64,000 nt of DNA, taken from Apodospora peruviana (taxonomy: Eukaryota > Ascomycota > Sordariomycetes > Sordariales > Lasiosphaeriaceae). The stretch is taken from NCBI GenBank assembly GCA_033439685.1, contig JAUEDM010000005.1, positions 2,356,001-2,420,000 on the forward strand, read 5' to 3'. A model generated the notes under the pieces. It worked only from the letters and a program-made list of their open reading frames with translations, made no database searches and was not told the DNA's origin. Position numbers and translations under genes: made by a program. Positions 1 through 12,298 of the stretch are shown one piece after another (position 1 is the first letter of the stretch; the number at the start of each line of letters is the position of its first letter).

Positions 1-3000
1 CTTTTTTTGTTTCTTTAATAAAAAAACAAGAAAAAAAAAACGGGGGATTTTATTTACTTTCTCTCACACGCCTCCTCCGGCTAGGCCTTGAAACGTCAAC
101 CCGCCCGCACCTTTTCACATTCCATACATCCGCTAGGGTTTAGACCATTAAGTCAACATTTTGCTAGGCCCTGGTCTGGAAAAGATATATTTGCGTATCA
201 GATACACGATATTCTCTCATCTTAGACCAGGACATATTGAACCAACTACATTGAGGGTTTTAGTGTAAGACCAACAACGAATGCTCTTTGGGAGCGCGGT
301 ACAACTATAGTTCACCTTATCTCCCACCAAGACCAGTGAAATGAAGTAGTATACCAAAGATAGGTCATGTTTCATGTATTTCCCTTCACGAATCCTGTTG
401 CCCTAGCTTGAACCAAGGCTTAGAGTGTTATCACAAGGAGACATGAACTGAGGAGATTGCATTAGGCGCCTTGCAAAACGTCCAGTCGTCGTTCGACATT
501 GGTCTGATCAAGGCTGCAAAGTATTCTTTTCCATTACTCTTCTTTCGTATGTTGTGAAACCCTTTATTTACAAGGGCTTTTGAGTGTTGGCCATATCGCA
601 GATGATAGATATATCATATAAGTCTCCGCAAACTTTACTTTGGTTCCAGCTAGGATTACAAGAATCGGATGAGACTAGACTTGTTCTGTTGACTCCGCTC
701 CCACAGTTCCCCCTTCTATTAATCTTCGTGTCTCATTCCTACCTCGGTGTAGTATTTGGCGAGGTACGTTTACGCTGTTTGAGATTTACACACTTCTCCT
801 AGAATCTAGAACATCAGTATGATACGGCCAGCCTACCAAGGGTCAATCAAGGCCACGTTGTGTGCGACTTCAATTATCAAGGTACCTACCTACCTAGGTA
901 TCCAGGTAATCTCTGTAGTAGTATTAGGGTAGTGTCCTGAAGTTTGTTTCACCACCATTTTATTGCGACAGTAACACCTGAGAGACCCAAGTAAACAATT
1001 TCTCTCTGTTGTCGTGTTCACAAGAAACGGCTACATTCAAGTTTTTGTCTGGCACAATACAGTGAGTAATAACACCGGGAACGCGATACACTGCATTCTT
1101 GTAATTGGGAATATCTTTTCCGTGCTATGCTTGCTGATTACTTGTCACTGAGAATCCGTATCCAGGTGTGCACTTCACATGTCAATTTGTCAAGATGTTA
1201 TCGATTAAACTTTGGTATATTGGGGTTTCTTACCGAGTCAAATACCAGGGCCTCCTGAGGAAGTTTAAATCGCAGTCTGCACGTTCCGATTGAGGAGGAG
1301 ACGACTTGCTCAGTGCCGCTAACCAACCCGTCAGGAAGGACCTACGCGCGGTGAAGACCGAGGCAGGTTAACAGAGCCTTCCATCGAAGCGAGAAATTCG
1401 GTTCAGTGACGTGTATCATTCTTGGTACGAAGGAGCGAAGTCATGAAGTTTGTGGATCAGACACTGACACAAGGCGAATCGGATTCTACCCGGTGGTGGA
1501 CAAGAGGTAACCAAGGCGGATATAAAAAGGATTAACGGCTTTGGAGGTGGAGTGGGAATTAACTGAGCTGGTCCGAAATTCGAAGGTGGAAGTTGTGTGA
1601 AGAGATGGAAGGCACGAGCAGCACTCGCACTCGTTTGTAGTTGCCTGGTGTTGAGTCGTCGACAAACATGTCCGAATCCGGCACCGCTGTGGCAAATGCG
1701 TCCTCACCAGCCACACGAAAAACCTCTTCAACAGCACCCCGCTTTGTTTGAAGTTACCTTAAGTTCAAGCCACCATGACGACATCTTCGCCCGGAGATGT
1801 CACTCAGCCCACTGTCAGACAAGCCACTGTCAGACGTAGCTCGGTGACGATGAGCTCGGCTCGGCCTCTGCTGCCAGATTTCGCAAATTATTAAAGGATT
1901 CCGATATTTGACAATTGACAGCAAAAGGCCAATCGATGGCACTATGACCTAACTGAGCCGTCTTCATGCAAGTATCGTTCGACTTTTTCGGCAGGGCTGG
2001 GGTGGTTGGAGCGATGCTGATCAACCACATCTTTGTGGTGCAGCCCCCTGTCTCTGTGTAGCCAACATATCGGAAGTACACCCCGTAGCCAGGTCTTCTT
2101 CAATATCAAGATATCTCATTGTTGTGTGCGTTGGCACCAGGTCCGAACAAGGGAGAACAAGAGCACATGGGAAAAGGATTCAGCAATGATATATGGATGA
2201 CCGGCGCTCACCTTTCAAAACCGGAGCAAACATACCGGCCATGCCCAATTCCACTGGAGCACAAAGCAACTAGTTTGGTGGATACGGCAACACCCCGCGG
2301 GCCGCCAAAACGACCTCCCAGTCCGCTGGAACTGAACATGACGCTCAAAACTGCGTCATATTGCATGTCATGTCTAATCGTCGTCCTTTGCCGTTGTTGC
2401 ATTCAGCAACTATCTACGTATCTAACGAGAGTATATTTTACGCCGTGCATTGAAGGCAGAATTTGTCCCTAACCCACATCACAAAAAGCCGCCACTGATC
2501 TGTCTCGGCGCACCCGACCTGTGACCGCGCCAGGGGTTCAAAGGCGCCAAGGCCCCTGTCCTTGGCAGCATCGTTATACCCGTATTCGCCTTTGCCCGCA
2601 ATTGCCGTCAATAAAACGGGTTTTATATCCTGTACAGTACTGCCCGTGCTCCCCTGGCTGCTGTGGCTGTTCTGTCTTCCAGCCGTTAAAGAAAAAATTC
2701 AACCTGGAAATGGAAGTTCCCCTCGCTGCCCCAGTGCCACAACGTAAAAGTAGGCAGTCCAGTGGTACCTAGGTACCTTACCTATGGATGCAAGGTTGGC
2801 GAAGTATCTGTAGGTGAAAGACCCCGGGACCTCGGGCGGTTCTTCGCTGAGATTTGCTGGCTGATTTGGAACATCGGCGTTTTCCTCCTTGTCCCCAAGA
2901 GAAACTGGAGGAAGGCTTGACCCTCCTGGAAACTTGACGTCCCGGTAATCCGTAGGTCCCTCTAAAACTTGGAAGCTTGAGCTTGAACGACACTTCGAGG

Positions 3001-3690
3001 CGCGCCGAGTCATTCTAGGTTTGCGATTTGACAGCGATATAGGCCGACAGGAATTATCGGATCTCCTCCGGCCTTGAGTTTCTAGACTCCCGTCGCAACC
3101 GTCGTTGGCCTGTCCTGCGTTCTCCTTCATGTAATAATAACTGCCTTTTTGTGTCCCTACTACCTTAGCACCACCATTATCCGTTCCACTATTCCGTACA
3201 TGTGCACTCTTCTCGACCCTTACCGTCTCGCTTCGCAAACAACCTCCCATATCGATTGGTTTCCTTTGGAGAAGATCGACAACCTGCGATCGTCGCTCAC
3301 CACCCCCACTGTGGTTACCCCCTACCCGCGCCCCTGCGCCCACTGAGCGACCGACTTTCTTCAAATCCCATCCTGTTTTTCGCATTTCCCATCATTCCCG
3401 GACTTGGCATGTGCGGTACAATCGTTTCGGAAAAGGAGGCTCCTCACAGGAAGATCTCGGCCGGCCCTGTTGCCTCTTGACACTTGCCGATTCCCACTAT
3501 CGCTACCGCTCCATCGAGATCGCATTCCCACCAGACGAGAGGACGACAGTTCCAAAAAACCACTTGACGGGCCGGTGGCATCACGAGCCAAAGCGCACGA
3601 CAAGAAAACGGAGCCGAAAGCGGATGCCGGGTCGAGCTGGGAAGCTTTTAGTTTTGACCAAAGTCATAGGGCAAGAGACGGGGCGGCAGA
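1..3690. other. Intergenic region and long 5' leader of the phytochrome gene
   Basis: No open frame here has family-like sequence or coding-style composition. A tract rich in GGTACCTACC and CCTAGG lies at about 881-906, and a similar one at 2764-2785. From about 3150 to 3690 the + strand becomes rich in C and T, as in a fungal 5' leader. Short upstream ORFs at 3409-3480 and 3624-3776 precede the phytochrome start. I see no RNA gene. Confidence 0.6.
3409..3480 (+). other. Upstream ORF (23 codons) in the phytochrome leader
   Basis: An ATG at 3409 opens a 23-codon frame ending in TGA at 3478-3480, about 210 bp upstream of the phytochrome ATG. It counts as a uORF only if the transcript starts upstream of 3409, which cannot be told from the sequence. 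The peptide has no recognisable similarity. Confidence 0.3.
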
Positions 3691-3776
3691 ATGGGTCAGA
3701 CTCACAATTCAGCAGTCCCACCCGAGGGTCAACAACCCCTCCCCGAAGTCAAACATCAGCTTGCGATAAGGAGTGA
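3624..3776 (+). other. Upstream ORF overlapping the phytochrome start codon
   Basis: An ATG at 3624 opens a frame that runs past the main ATG at 3691 in another frame and stops at 3776 (50 codons). If it lies in the mRNA, ribosomes using it could not reinitiate at 3691, so phytochrome translation would depend on leaky scanning. Its role depends on where the transcript begins. Confidence 0.3.
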
Positions 3777-6700
3777 CTCCGAAGAAGACTCCGACCTATC
3801 CACACCATCCGCAACAGCGCCGGGTACATCCAGTTCTGCACTACCAGGAAGCGCTGTTACTGGTGCTTCGCCAACCATTCTGTCTTCTTGGAGCGCCTCC
3901 TCGGAAAAACAGCTCGGCCACAGCAGCCAGAGGGATCATGTCTTCCCAATACGCTCTGTTGTCAGCGTCGACCCTGGGGGGAGGAGATCTGAAGAGTATG
4001 GGTACCTGGCCCGGCGGAGAACGTCAATCTCGGAGGGAGGCGACAAGAATGCCACGACAGCCGTAGCGGATGCTGCTATTATCGGACGCCCACGGTCATC
4101 CGCACCCACTGGATGGGATGTAAACCGTCCAGGTCATCCAGACGTTCCTGTGTCGTCGTCGACCGGACCACCTGCTCTGATGCCGCCTCGACCACGCCGA
4201 ATGAATACGGAATCCACGTCCAGCACCCAGGCCGATGCAGGAAGGTACAGGAATGCGCTCCCCCTTGCACTGACCTTGGAGGACTCATCTGATGATGGCT
4301 CTGAACACACTAATGTATTGCAAAATCTTGGCGAGACGTCGTCGGGCCGCAAATCGCCTTGCGAACCCCTTCCCGAATCGCACTACACTCAGAGGTTCAA
4401 GCATGTCTTGACGGATGAAGGTCATGCTGTTATTACGGGTAGGGATGGGAAACTGCAGAGATGCGAGGACGAACCCATTCACACGCCCGGTGCCGTCCAA
4501 GGGTTCGGTCTGATGGTAGCTCTCCAAGAAGATGCAGATGGCCGGTTCGAGGTCCGATACGTTAGCGAAAACTCCGAGAGGTTGATCGGCTACAGTCCAC
4601 AGCAGCTGTTCCGGTTGAGCAATTTCTTGGACATCTTGACAGACGAGCAGGCAGATAACCTGCTAGACCACATTGACTTCATACGCGATGAAGACGCCGA
4701 CCCTAGTGTCAACGGACCAGAAGTTTTCAGCCTATCTATTCGAAATCCGACGGAGCAACGATCAGTTAAGCTGTGGTGCGCCATTCATACCAACCCAGCG
4801 CGCCCGGAGCTCGTGATTTGCGAATTTGAGCTGGACGATGATCACGATTATCCACTGCGTCCCGTTGGCGAGGACGGTCTCGATGCGCCAGAGGATACAC
4901 TACACGCGAGCTTCACGAGCGAGGAGCTTGCCGAAAGCACCGAAATTTTGAGCAAGCCACTGAGGGTCCTCCGGAGTGCCCGGAAGAAAAGAGGTGAAGC
5001 CGGCGCTATGCAGGTCTTTGATATCATGAGTCAGGTCCAGGAGCAGCTGGCAAGTGCGCCTAATTTGGATAAGTTTTTAAAGATCCTAGTTGGCGTCATC
5101 AAAGAACTCACTGGATTCCATCGGGTTATGGTATATCAGTTCGATTCCACTTTTAATGGAAAGGTTGTTACGGAGCTCGTCGACCCGCAACAGACTAGGG
5201 ATCTGTACAAAGGACTACATTTTCCGGCGGCCGATATACCAAAACAAGCGCGCGAACTCTACAAGATCAATAAAGTACGCATACTCTATGATCGAGACCT
5301 CGAGACGGCTAGGATTGTCTGCAGGTCGATTGAGGATGCGGAAATTCCCGTGGATATGACGCATGCCTACCTCCGAGCCATGTCCCCGATCCATCTCAAG
5401 TACCTCGCCAACATGGCTGTTCGGTCTTCCATGTCTATCTCAGTGAATGCATTCGGGGACCTATGGGGTCTTATAGCCTGTCATTCATACGGACCCAAGG
5501 GGATGCGGGTGTCTTTTCCCATCAGGAAAATGTGTCGTCTTGTTGGCGAGACCGTCTCCCGAAACATCGAGCGCCTTTCATATGCCTCTCGCCTCCAAGC
5601 TCGTAAACTTATCAACACCGTGCCGACAAACAAGAATCCATCGGGTTATATCATAGCGTCTTCGGAGGACCTGCTTAAACTATTCGATGCGGACTTTGGC
5701 ATGCTCTCGATAAGAGAAGAGACCAAAATTCTGGGCAAGATCGAACAGGCACAAGAGGCGTTGGCTATGTTGGAATACCTTCGGCTCCGGAAGTTCACAT
5801 CCGTGGTCATGACACAAGATATCACGGTTGACTTTCCCGATCTACGCTATCCTCCAGGCTTCCAGGTTATTGCTGGGCTGCTGTATGTGCCCCTCAGCGT
5901 CGGAGGGAGTGACTTCATTGTCTTTTTTCGCAAGGGTCAAACCAGAGAGGTCAAATGGGCGGGCAATCCATACGACAAAATCATCCAGGAAGGGACTGCT
6001 GGCTATCTAGAACCCAGAAAAAGCTTCAAGGCATGGCACGAGACCGTGATCGGCAAGTCGCGCGACTGGTCCGAGGAGCAAGTCGAGACCGCTGCAGTGC
6101 TTTGCCTGGTTTATGGCAAGTTTATTGAAGTTTGGAGACAGAAAGAGGCCGCTCTGCAGAACAGTCGGCTCACTCGGTTGCTTCTCGCAAACTCGGCACA
6201 CGAAGTTCGGACGCCACTCAACGCCATTATCAACTACCTGGAGATTGCGCTCGAAGGCTCCTTGGATCAGGAAACCAGAGATAATCTTGCTCGGTCTCAC
6301 TCAGCTTCCAAGTCTCTGATTTACGTCATCAACGACCTGCTAGACCTCACTAACACCGAGGAAGGTCAGGAGCTGATCAAGGATGAGGTCTTTGACTTAC
6401 CTGCTTGCATACGGGAGGCGACCGAGCAGTTCAAGAACGACGCCAGTCGGAAAGGCATCATATACGAGGTGATAGAGCACCCAGGACTTCCTCGGCGTGT
6501 GCATGGGGACCAGAGGCGGGTCAGACAGGCGGTTGCAAACCTCACTGCAAACGCCGTCAAGCACACGCACGAAGGTTTTGTTAGGGTTGAGTTATACGTT
6601 GCCGAGATTCAGGAGCGCCGGGTTCGGGTCGAAATCGCGGTGCAAGACACTGGGAAAGGCATGAACAACACCCAGTTGGATAATCTGTTCACAGATCTTG

Positions 6701-8391
6701 AACAAGTGAACTTGGATGAAGAAAACCCAGCGGACGACACCGAGCAAACAAACGAGAAGCCACAGAACGCGAGAACGCTTGGGTTGGGCTTGGCTGTTGT
6801 TGCGAGAATCCTGCGGAACATGGATGGTCAGTTGCGTTTGAAATCAGAAGAAGGGAAGGGTTCCAGATTTGTCATACAGCTACCGTTTGAACTGCCAGTG
6901 GACGAATCGAACACTGATGACGACAAAGGATCTGCCCCCAAGGGTGTTGAATCTGCCACCGCCAGTGCTGCGTCGGTCTCGACTGTGAACCTACCTCAGA
7001 AGCAGGATGGAGAGGTCACACTGGTCGACCGCGGCGGCGTCTCCTCCATACACAATAACAACAGTAACACTGCCCTCTCGACGAGGAAGAGCTTTGATGG
7101 GACGCAGAGCGTCAGAAGCGATCGTACGACTGAAAGCAGAGGCAGCAGGGGTAGCCGAGGTAGCCGGGGCAGTAGAGCCAGTAACAGGAGCAATCTTAGC
7201 GATGCAGACCGGTTGATCGGTGCCATCCAAATGCCTCTGGCTTTGGGCGAAGCCGAGAACGATAATGCCGCCAGACAACGGCGAATCCCACGCGGCGCAT
7301 ACTACAGTCCGAGCCAGGGGAATGCGGGCCGTGGAAACACATCGAGGTCGGTGAGCCCGGTTAACCGTAAGCGGCCCGGTATACTCCGCTCCATGTCGTC
7401 ACCGAGTCAGAAGAAGGCTGTTGTTGTGAGCCCAACTGCTCCGGTCCCGATCCCGGAGCCGACCGGAGTGCAGTACGTAACCGACTCGAAGGTTCCATTG
7501 AAAGCAGTGAAGATTCCCGATGAGCCACACGGCCGGCCGGAGGAGCAGCCTGAGCAAATGGAGAGGTCGAGAGTTCTTTTTGAGATTGCCGATATGCTCT
7601 CGGCGAAAAGGCCGGCGAATGTGATGGAGCGTCCCGTTTCACCCGTGGTGTCAGCCAAGCTGCAGGTCCTGATCGCGGAAGACGACCCTATTAATGTGAA
7701 AGTTCTGCGAAAGAGACTTGAGAAGGCGGGCCACACGGTGTTTCACTCACTCAACGGAGAGGAGTGCGCGACGGTTTACCAGGAGAAGCCAGGGAACTTC
7801 GACGTGGTCCTGATGGATATGCAGGTGTGTATTCTCAGGCTTCTTGCCGGCAGGTGTGACTTGAGACTGATAACAGACATTTAGATGCCGATCGTGGACG
7901 GCCTTGCTAGCACCAAGATGATCAGGGCAATCGAGCAGTCGGACCGCCACTCAGGACTATCTCCCGTCGCGGAGAGGCACGGCCGCATCCCCATTATCGC
8001 CGTATCTGCCTCGCTCGTGGAGAGGGAGAAGGATGTGTATGTGGAAGCCGGGTTCGATGGTTGGATCCTGAAGCCGATTGACTTTAAGCGTCTCGAGACT
8101 CTGCTGCAGGGAATCGTGGACGATATGACGCGGGACAGGACTCTCTATGTGCCTGGGCATTGGGAAAGGGGAGGCTGGTTTCGACGGAGGGCGGAGCAGC
8201 CGCCACGGGGATCAAAGGAGAAGGGCCTGTCTGCTGATGGCTCAATATCGGCTGTTGATCATGCTGCTCCCCAGTCAACGACGAAGGATGCACCAGGCGA
8301 AGAATCAACAGGGCTGGGAATCGACCATGGACGTGAGCAGTCAGCGTCCTCGCAAGCGTCTGGTCCTGACGGTGTTGATGCCCCGACATAG
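3691..8391 (+). CDS. phy: Fungal phytochrome, hybrid histidine kinase
   Basis: This is a red/far-red light sensor of the fungal phytochrome family (Aspergillus FphA, Neurospora PHY). It has two exons, 3691-7824 and 7885-8391, with a 60-bp intron, giving 1546 residues. A disordered Ser/Pro-rich N-terminus (1 to about 235) precedes a PAS domain. Cys258, in RCEDEPIHTPG, matches the bilin-attachment cysteine of bacteriophytochrome-like proteins. The GAF domain carries FPAADIP (D515, I516, P517) and SPIHLKY (His568). A PHY domain follows to about 800. The kinase has an H-box HEVRTPLN with His837, an N-box around N954, and glycine boxes at DTGKGM (986-991) and GLGLA (1031-1035). After a Ser/Arg-rich linker comes a receiver with D1331/D1332, phospho-acceptor D1376 and K1441. 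The family acts as a light-dependent kinase in cytoplasm and nucleus; all key residues are present. The intron falls two codons after D1376. Confidence 0.96.
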
Positions 8392-9196
8392 CCGGTTTCC
8401 TCTTCGGCTACTGGGTAGGGCTGCATATTCGGAAAGCATGGAAAAGCAGCATGGCGTTGAAGGTTTTGGTTTAATACCCGTTTAGTGGGAGGTGTAGCAA
8501 GCATGCCGATCGGTATAAGGAGAGGTCTTTTTGTCTATCATTTCTGAAAAGGCGTATCACGAGAATACACGTTTATGAATAGACTCGAGGGAGGTGGCAA
8601 GGGGGAAAGTTTTTGCATCAAATGCATTGCGGAGGGGGGTTTATCATTTATTAGCGGAGTTGAAGATTACTTCGAGTGGTTCCCCCAGATAGGAGGCTGG
8701 TTTGGGCTTGTGGGAGTGGATGATTGTTATTAGCTTTGAGTTGCTGCTTGGCGGCAACGGTAGCAGCAACTCAGGGGGTTAGTTAACACCTGTATTGATC
8801 GATGGACTCGGGGGTTACATGATACTCCTCAATCGATTGGCATTGGATTTGCGTTGTTATTGTTCAAGCATACTACCCTAAGATACCGAAATACCTGGGT
8901 CAACTGTTATAGTCTACGGTTTAGTAGGATTAATGGTTATTTGTTATACCGCTGGGTTGTGAGCTCCAACATATGATCTTTATATCTCTAGAGTGTTTTG
9001 AGCGAGGTTGGGGAACTCTGAAATACTGCCCCGAAGTTTTTTTTTTATCTCGTGGTGATTTAACTTTCTCATCACGCCCTCGATACAAAAGATCGACGTG
9101 GCCATAATTCATCTACCTCGTGCATTCTCATTCCGATATCATCATAAGTCATAAGTACCATGCCGTCATCATGATTCTCTGCTTGCATGTGCTCAC
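8392..9196. other. Convergent intergenic region
   Basis: This is the 3' flank shared by the phytochrome gene (+) and the dioxygenase gene (-). It is AT-richer than its flanks and contains no convincing ORF, repeat or RNA gene. Confidence 0.6.
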
Positions 9197-10132
9197 TCAC
9201 CCACTCAACGAATACCCAACATCCGTATTCTCCCTCCCCATTGCCACCAACCGCTCCCCCATCCCCTCGGCCACCCTCCTCTGATTCCCCTCCAACAATC
9301 CCGTAAAATCGCAGCGGTCAACCCACTCCCCGACCCCATGCTGCAGCACGTTCCTGGCCCTCGCCTTGTTGGCCTCGATGTGGCCCACAGACCCGTGCAG
9401 CGTCATCCGTTCTTTGTCTCTGCTATAGACCGCCCGATGCAAGATATCGTTGTCATAGAAGGCGATATCGCCAGCCTTCAAATGCACGGTGATTTGGTCT
9501 GGTAAATTCTCTTCGTACGGACCCGCGTTTCTTTCGGCCTCAGTCCGCGCTCGCCTGTGACTTCCGGGAATTAAGATCAAACTGCCGTCGTCGTAGAGAG
9601 GCAGGTTCCACTGCGTGTGCAGATACTTTGTTCCGTCGGGGCGAACTAAACGAGCTTCTTCTTCTTGAGGGGTCGCGTTCCAGGGGATATCGTCGCGATG
9701 CCATCGCAGCTCGAAATCAGTGTCTGGGCGGACGAGCATGTTGCAGAGCTCCATGACCAAATCAGAGTCTGACGTCGTCTGGAGAAGCTGTTTGACTACA
9801 CCAAGAATGGATGGGGAGAAGTAGAGCCGGCAGAAAGCAGCGCGGGATTCGGACGGGATGGGCAGGGATGGATGGAGAAGGTGCTGCACGCCCCAGATTC
9901 CTGTTTCGGGATCCGGAGTGGATGGCCAGGGGGGAAACTGTTTGCCTACGGTGCGGATGTGAGGCCATGATCCTTGACGGGCGAGGGCGGTGATTTGAGA
10001 TGCTGCGGTCCTGAGGGAGGATAGCTCTTCTGGTGAGAGGATGGAGCGGATTATGATGAAGCCGGTTTTGTGGAGGTTGTTGAGGAGGTCATCGGAGGAG
10101 GAGGAGGAGGAGGAGGCTGGAGTGGTTGCCAT
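9197..10132 (-). CDS. Phytanoyl-CoA dioxygenase (PhyH) family protein
   Basis: Single exon, 311 residues. The protein looks like a non-haem iron(II)/2-oxoglutarate-dependent oxygenase of the PhyH family. The iron-binding HxD is visible at RWHRDDIPW (H145, D147). The distal histidine is probably H232 in DNDILHRAVY, and the arginine in the following ERMTLHG stretch is the expected 2-oxoglutarate contact. A serine run near the N-terminus (S7-S13) is probably disordered. The ATG at 10132 is the first in frame and sits in an A-rich context. The length fits small fungal PhyH proteins. Family members hydroxylate lipids or secondary metabolites, but nothing nearby points to a substrate; there is no biosynthetic cluster. 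It is transcribed divergently from the DUF2461 gene. Confidence 0.85.
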   Translation of the reverse strand: MATTPASSSSSSSDDLLNNLHKTGFIIIRSILSPEELSSLRTAASQITALARQGSWPHIRTVGKQFPPWPSTPDPETGIWGVQHLLHPSLPIPSESRAAFCRLYFSPSILGVVKQLLQTTSDSDLVMELCNMLVRPDTDFELRWHRDDIPWNATPQEEEARLVRPDGTKYLHTQWNLPLYDDGSLILIPGSHRRARTEAERNAGPYEENLPDQITVHLKAGDIAFYDNDILHRAVYSRDKERMTLHGSVGHIEANKARARNVLQHGVGEWVDRCDFTGLLEGNQRRVAEGMGERLVAMGRENTDVGYSLSG

Positions 10133-10893
10133 TTTTATGTAGGCCTTTACATAAGACGCTGGATTACCTAGTGAGTTTGAATCTGATTCTCGTCAAGGAA
10201 GCCGAGGTACTGTGATAAAGTTCGTGTAAGTGTGTGAAGTCCAAAGCGGCCGTTGTTGGAGCTGTGACAAGTGTGGGGTAAGAGCCCGATGGAACTGTCA
10301 AAATGCACAATGAGGTAAACTTATAAAACGGCCCAACGACCCCAAATCTGGGGAAAGGGATCCGCACATGGGGCTCTGTTGTGGGAGTGATACAACGTTA
10401 CTTGTCAATGTTGTGTGTGGGATTCAAGACCTTCATGATTATCAATGTAGTTAATAAACGGCAAGAAATGTTTGGAAACTGAGCTCAAGCCGCAATGAAT
10501 CGGGTATCGGAGATATTCAAGGCGAAAGAGGATAGTTAACATACTGAAGAAAATTGAATTATAAATGTTCAAGACAGCATATACGGATTATTGCGCTGTC
10601 ATTTTCCAGATACGTATATGAGTCCCAATTGCACGGATTCTATCTCCTAACGCCGAAAGAAAGGGGGGTAAAAATCAAAGAGGTTGATGACATAAATCCA
10701 CTTAGAAACCATCAGACGCCACAGCACGTGTTTTCGCGCTCCCTTGTGACAGGGCAAAGTCAATTGGAAACTCGATCGTCGCGTCCTACCTTTCAATCTT
10801 ACACCGTACGTCATCAGGGGCTAAGACATCAAGTCACTTACTAGCCCTTTATTTTTTCAGAGCTACCCGACACACTTGTATCTCTCAGAAATC
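10133..10893. other. Divergent promoter region
   Basis: This 760-bp stretch separates the divergent dioxygenase (-) and DUF2461 (+) genes and presumably holds both promoters. I see no RNA gene or repeat. Confidence 0.6.
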
Positions 10894-12298
10894 ATGGTGG
10901 GACGCAAGCGCAAGGTCGCGACAGCGCCAGCGGTACGGGTAGAGGCCGCAGATACTCCGGCCGCTGCCGTGGCTTCCGGCGGTGGATCCAGCCGTCGACG
11001 GTCAACACGCATCAGCAGCAGCTCAACCATCAAAAAGAGCCACTATTTTGAGCCCGAATCGGAATCGGAATCGGAATTGGACACCAAGAAAACCTCACGT
11101 CGGAAATCTACTGCTGGTGCCAATGGAACGAAAAAGGCCAGCAAAAAAGCCAAGTTGGAGCCAGAGTTGACCGATGAAGAAGACGACTACAAGGATGAGG
11201 AAGAGGGCGCCGCAGATGATGATGAGCCTAATGTTGACGATGAAGATGAGGAGATTGACGAGGATGCGCCGCAAAAGGTGACATTTATCCCTTTGCCCAA
11301 GCTGCGCGACACGGGAGGGATAGAGTATGCCGATGATCGACTGCATAAGAATACCCTTGCCTTTCTCAAGGACCTGAAGGCGCATAACAAGCGGACGTGG
11401 CTGAAGTGTGAGTTGACCTTTCATGTTTGTGATAACCTGTCATGTGGAATACTGACAGGAGATACAGCTCATGACCAAGAATATCGCCGCTCGCTCAAGG
11501 ACTGGGAGTCGTATGTCATGACTCTGACCGACAAGATTATCGAGGCCGACGAGACCATCCCCGAGCTTCCGTTCAAGGACGTCAACTTTCGCATATATCG
11601 CGATATTCGCTTTACTAATGATCCTACGCCGTACAAGGTAACCTGAACCCATTCCACCTAAATTTTCGCACACCCATTGCTGACATCGAGATAAGTCACA
11701 CTACGGCGCAGCCTGGTCCCGCACAGGCCGCAAGGGCCCCTACGCGTGCTATTATGTTCATGTCGAGCCGGGCAAGTGCTTTGTGGGTGGCGGACTCTGG
11801 CACCCAGACGGCCAGGCTGTGCAGAAGCTACGGGCCAGCATCGACGAGCGTCCGCAGCGTTGGCGTCGCGTGCTCACTGACCCTGCATTCTGCCGTACCT
11901 TCCTGCCCGACGCCAGAATCAAGGGCAAAAAGGGCGGCAAGGAGCTGTGGGAAGCCGCTGTGCTGAAAGCGTTTGCCGAATCCAACAAGGAGAACGCGCT
12001 GAAGACGAAACCGAAAGGGTTCATTGCCGAACACAGGGATATTGAGCTGCTCAAGCTGAGGAATTTCACTGTGGGGAAGAAAGTCCCTGATGATATTTTT
12101 ACCTCGGAGGCCGGGCAGGAGGAGGTTGCCGAGATTGTGAGGGCTATGGTTGGATTTGTGAGTCTTTTTCTTGTCAGGATTTGGTTTTGCTTAGCTAACA
12201 ACCCTTGTTCTTTTCTTGTCAAGGTAACGCACCTTAACCGCATCGTTATGCCCGATCCTGGAGATGATGATGATTCATCAGATGATGACGGGGAATGA
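10894..12298 (+). CDS. DUF2461 (TIGR02453-type) conserved protein
   Basis: Four exons (10894-11407, 11468-11637, 11696-12157, 12224-12298) encode 406 residues. The first ATG is at 10894. The N-terminal ~130 residues are basic then strongly acidic (Asp/Glu runs), probably nuclear and disordered. The conserved domain begins near FLKDLKAHNKRTWLKSHD and includes EYRRSLKDWE, FRIYRDIRF, PYKSHYGAAWSR and GGGLWHPD, which I recognise as the DUF2461 family. Its biochemical function is unknown. The short acidic C-terminus ends in an Asp/Ser run. The first intron splits a serine codon. The third (66 bp) is a multiple of three without a stop, so retention would insert 22 residues. No operon-like context is expected in a fungus. 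Confidence 0.85.

Noticed and set aside
2699..3385. 228-codon minus-strand ORF upstream of the phytochrome gene
   Set aside because: It lies opposite the C/T-rich leader, has no family similarity and shows low-complexity Arg/Ser/Gly composition expected by chance.
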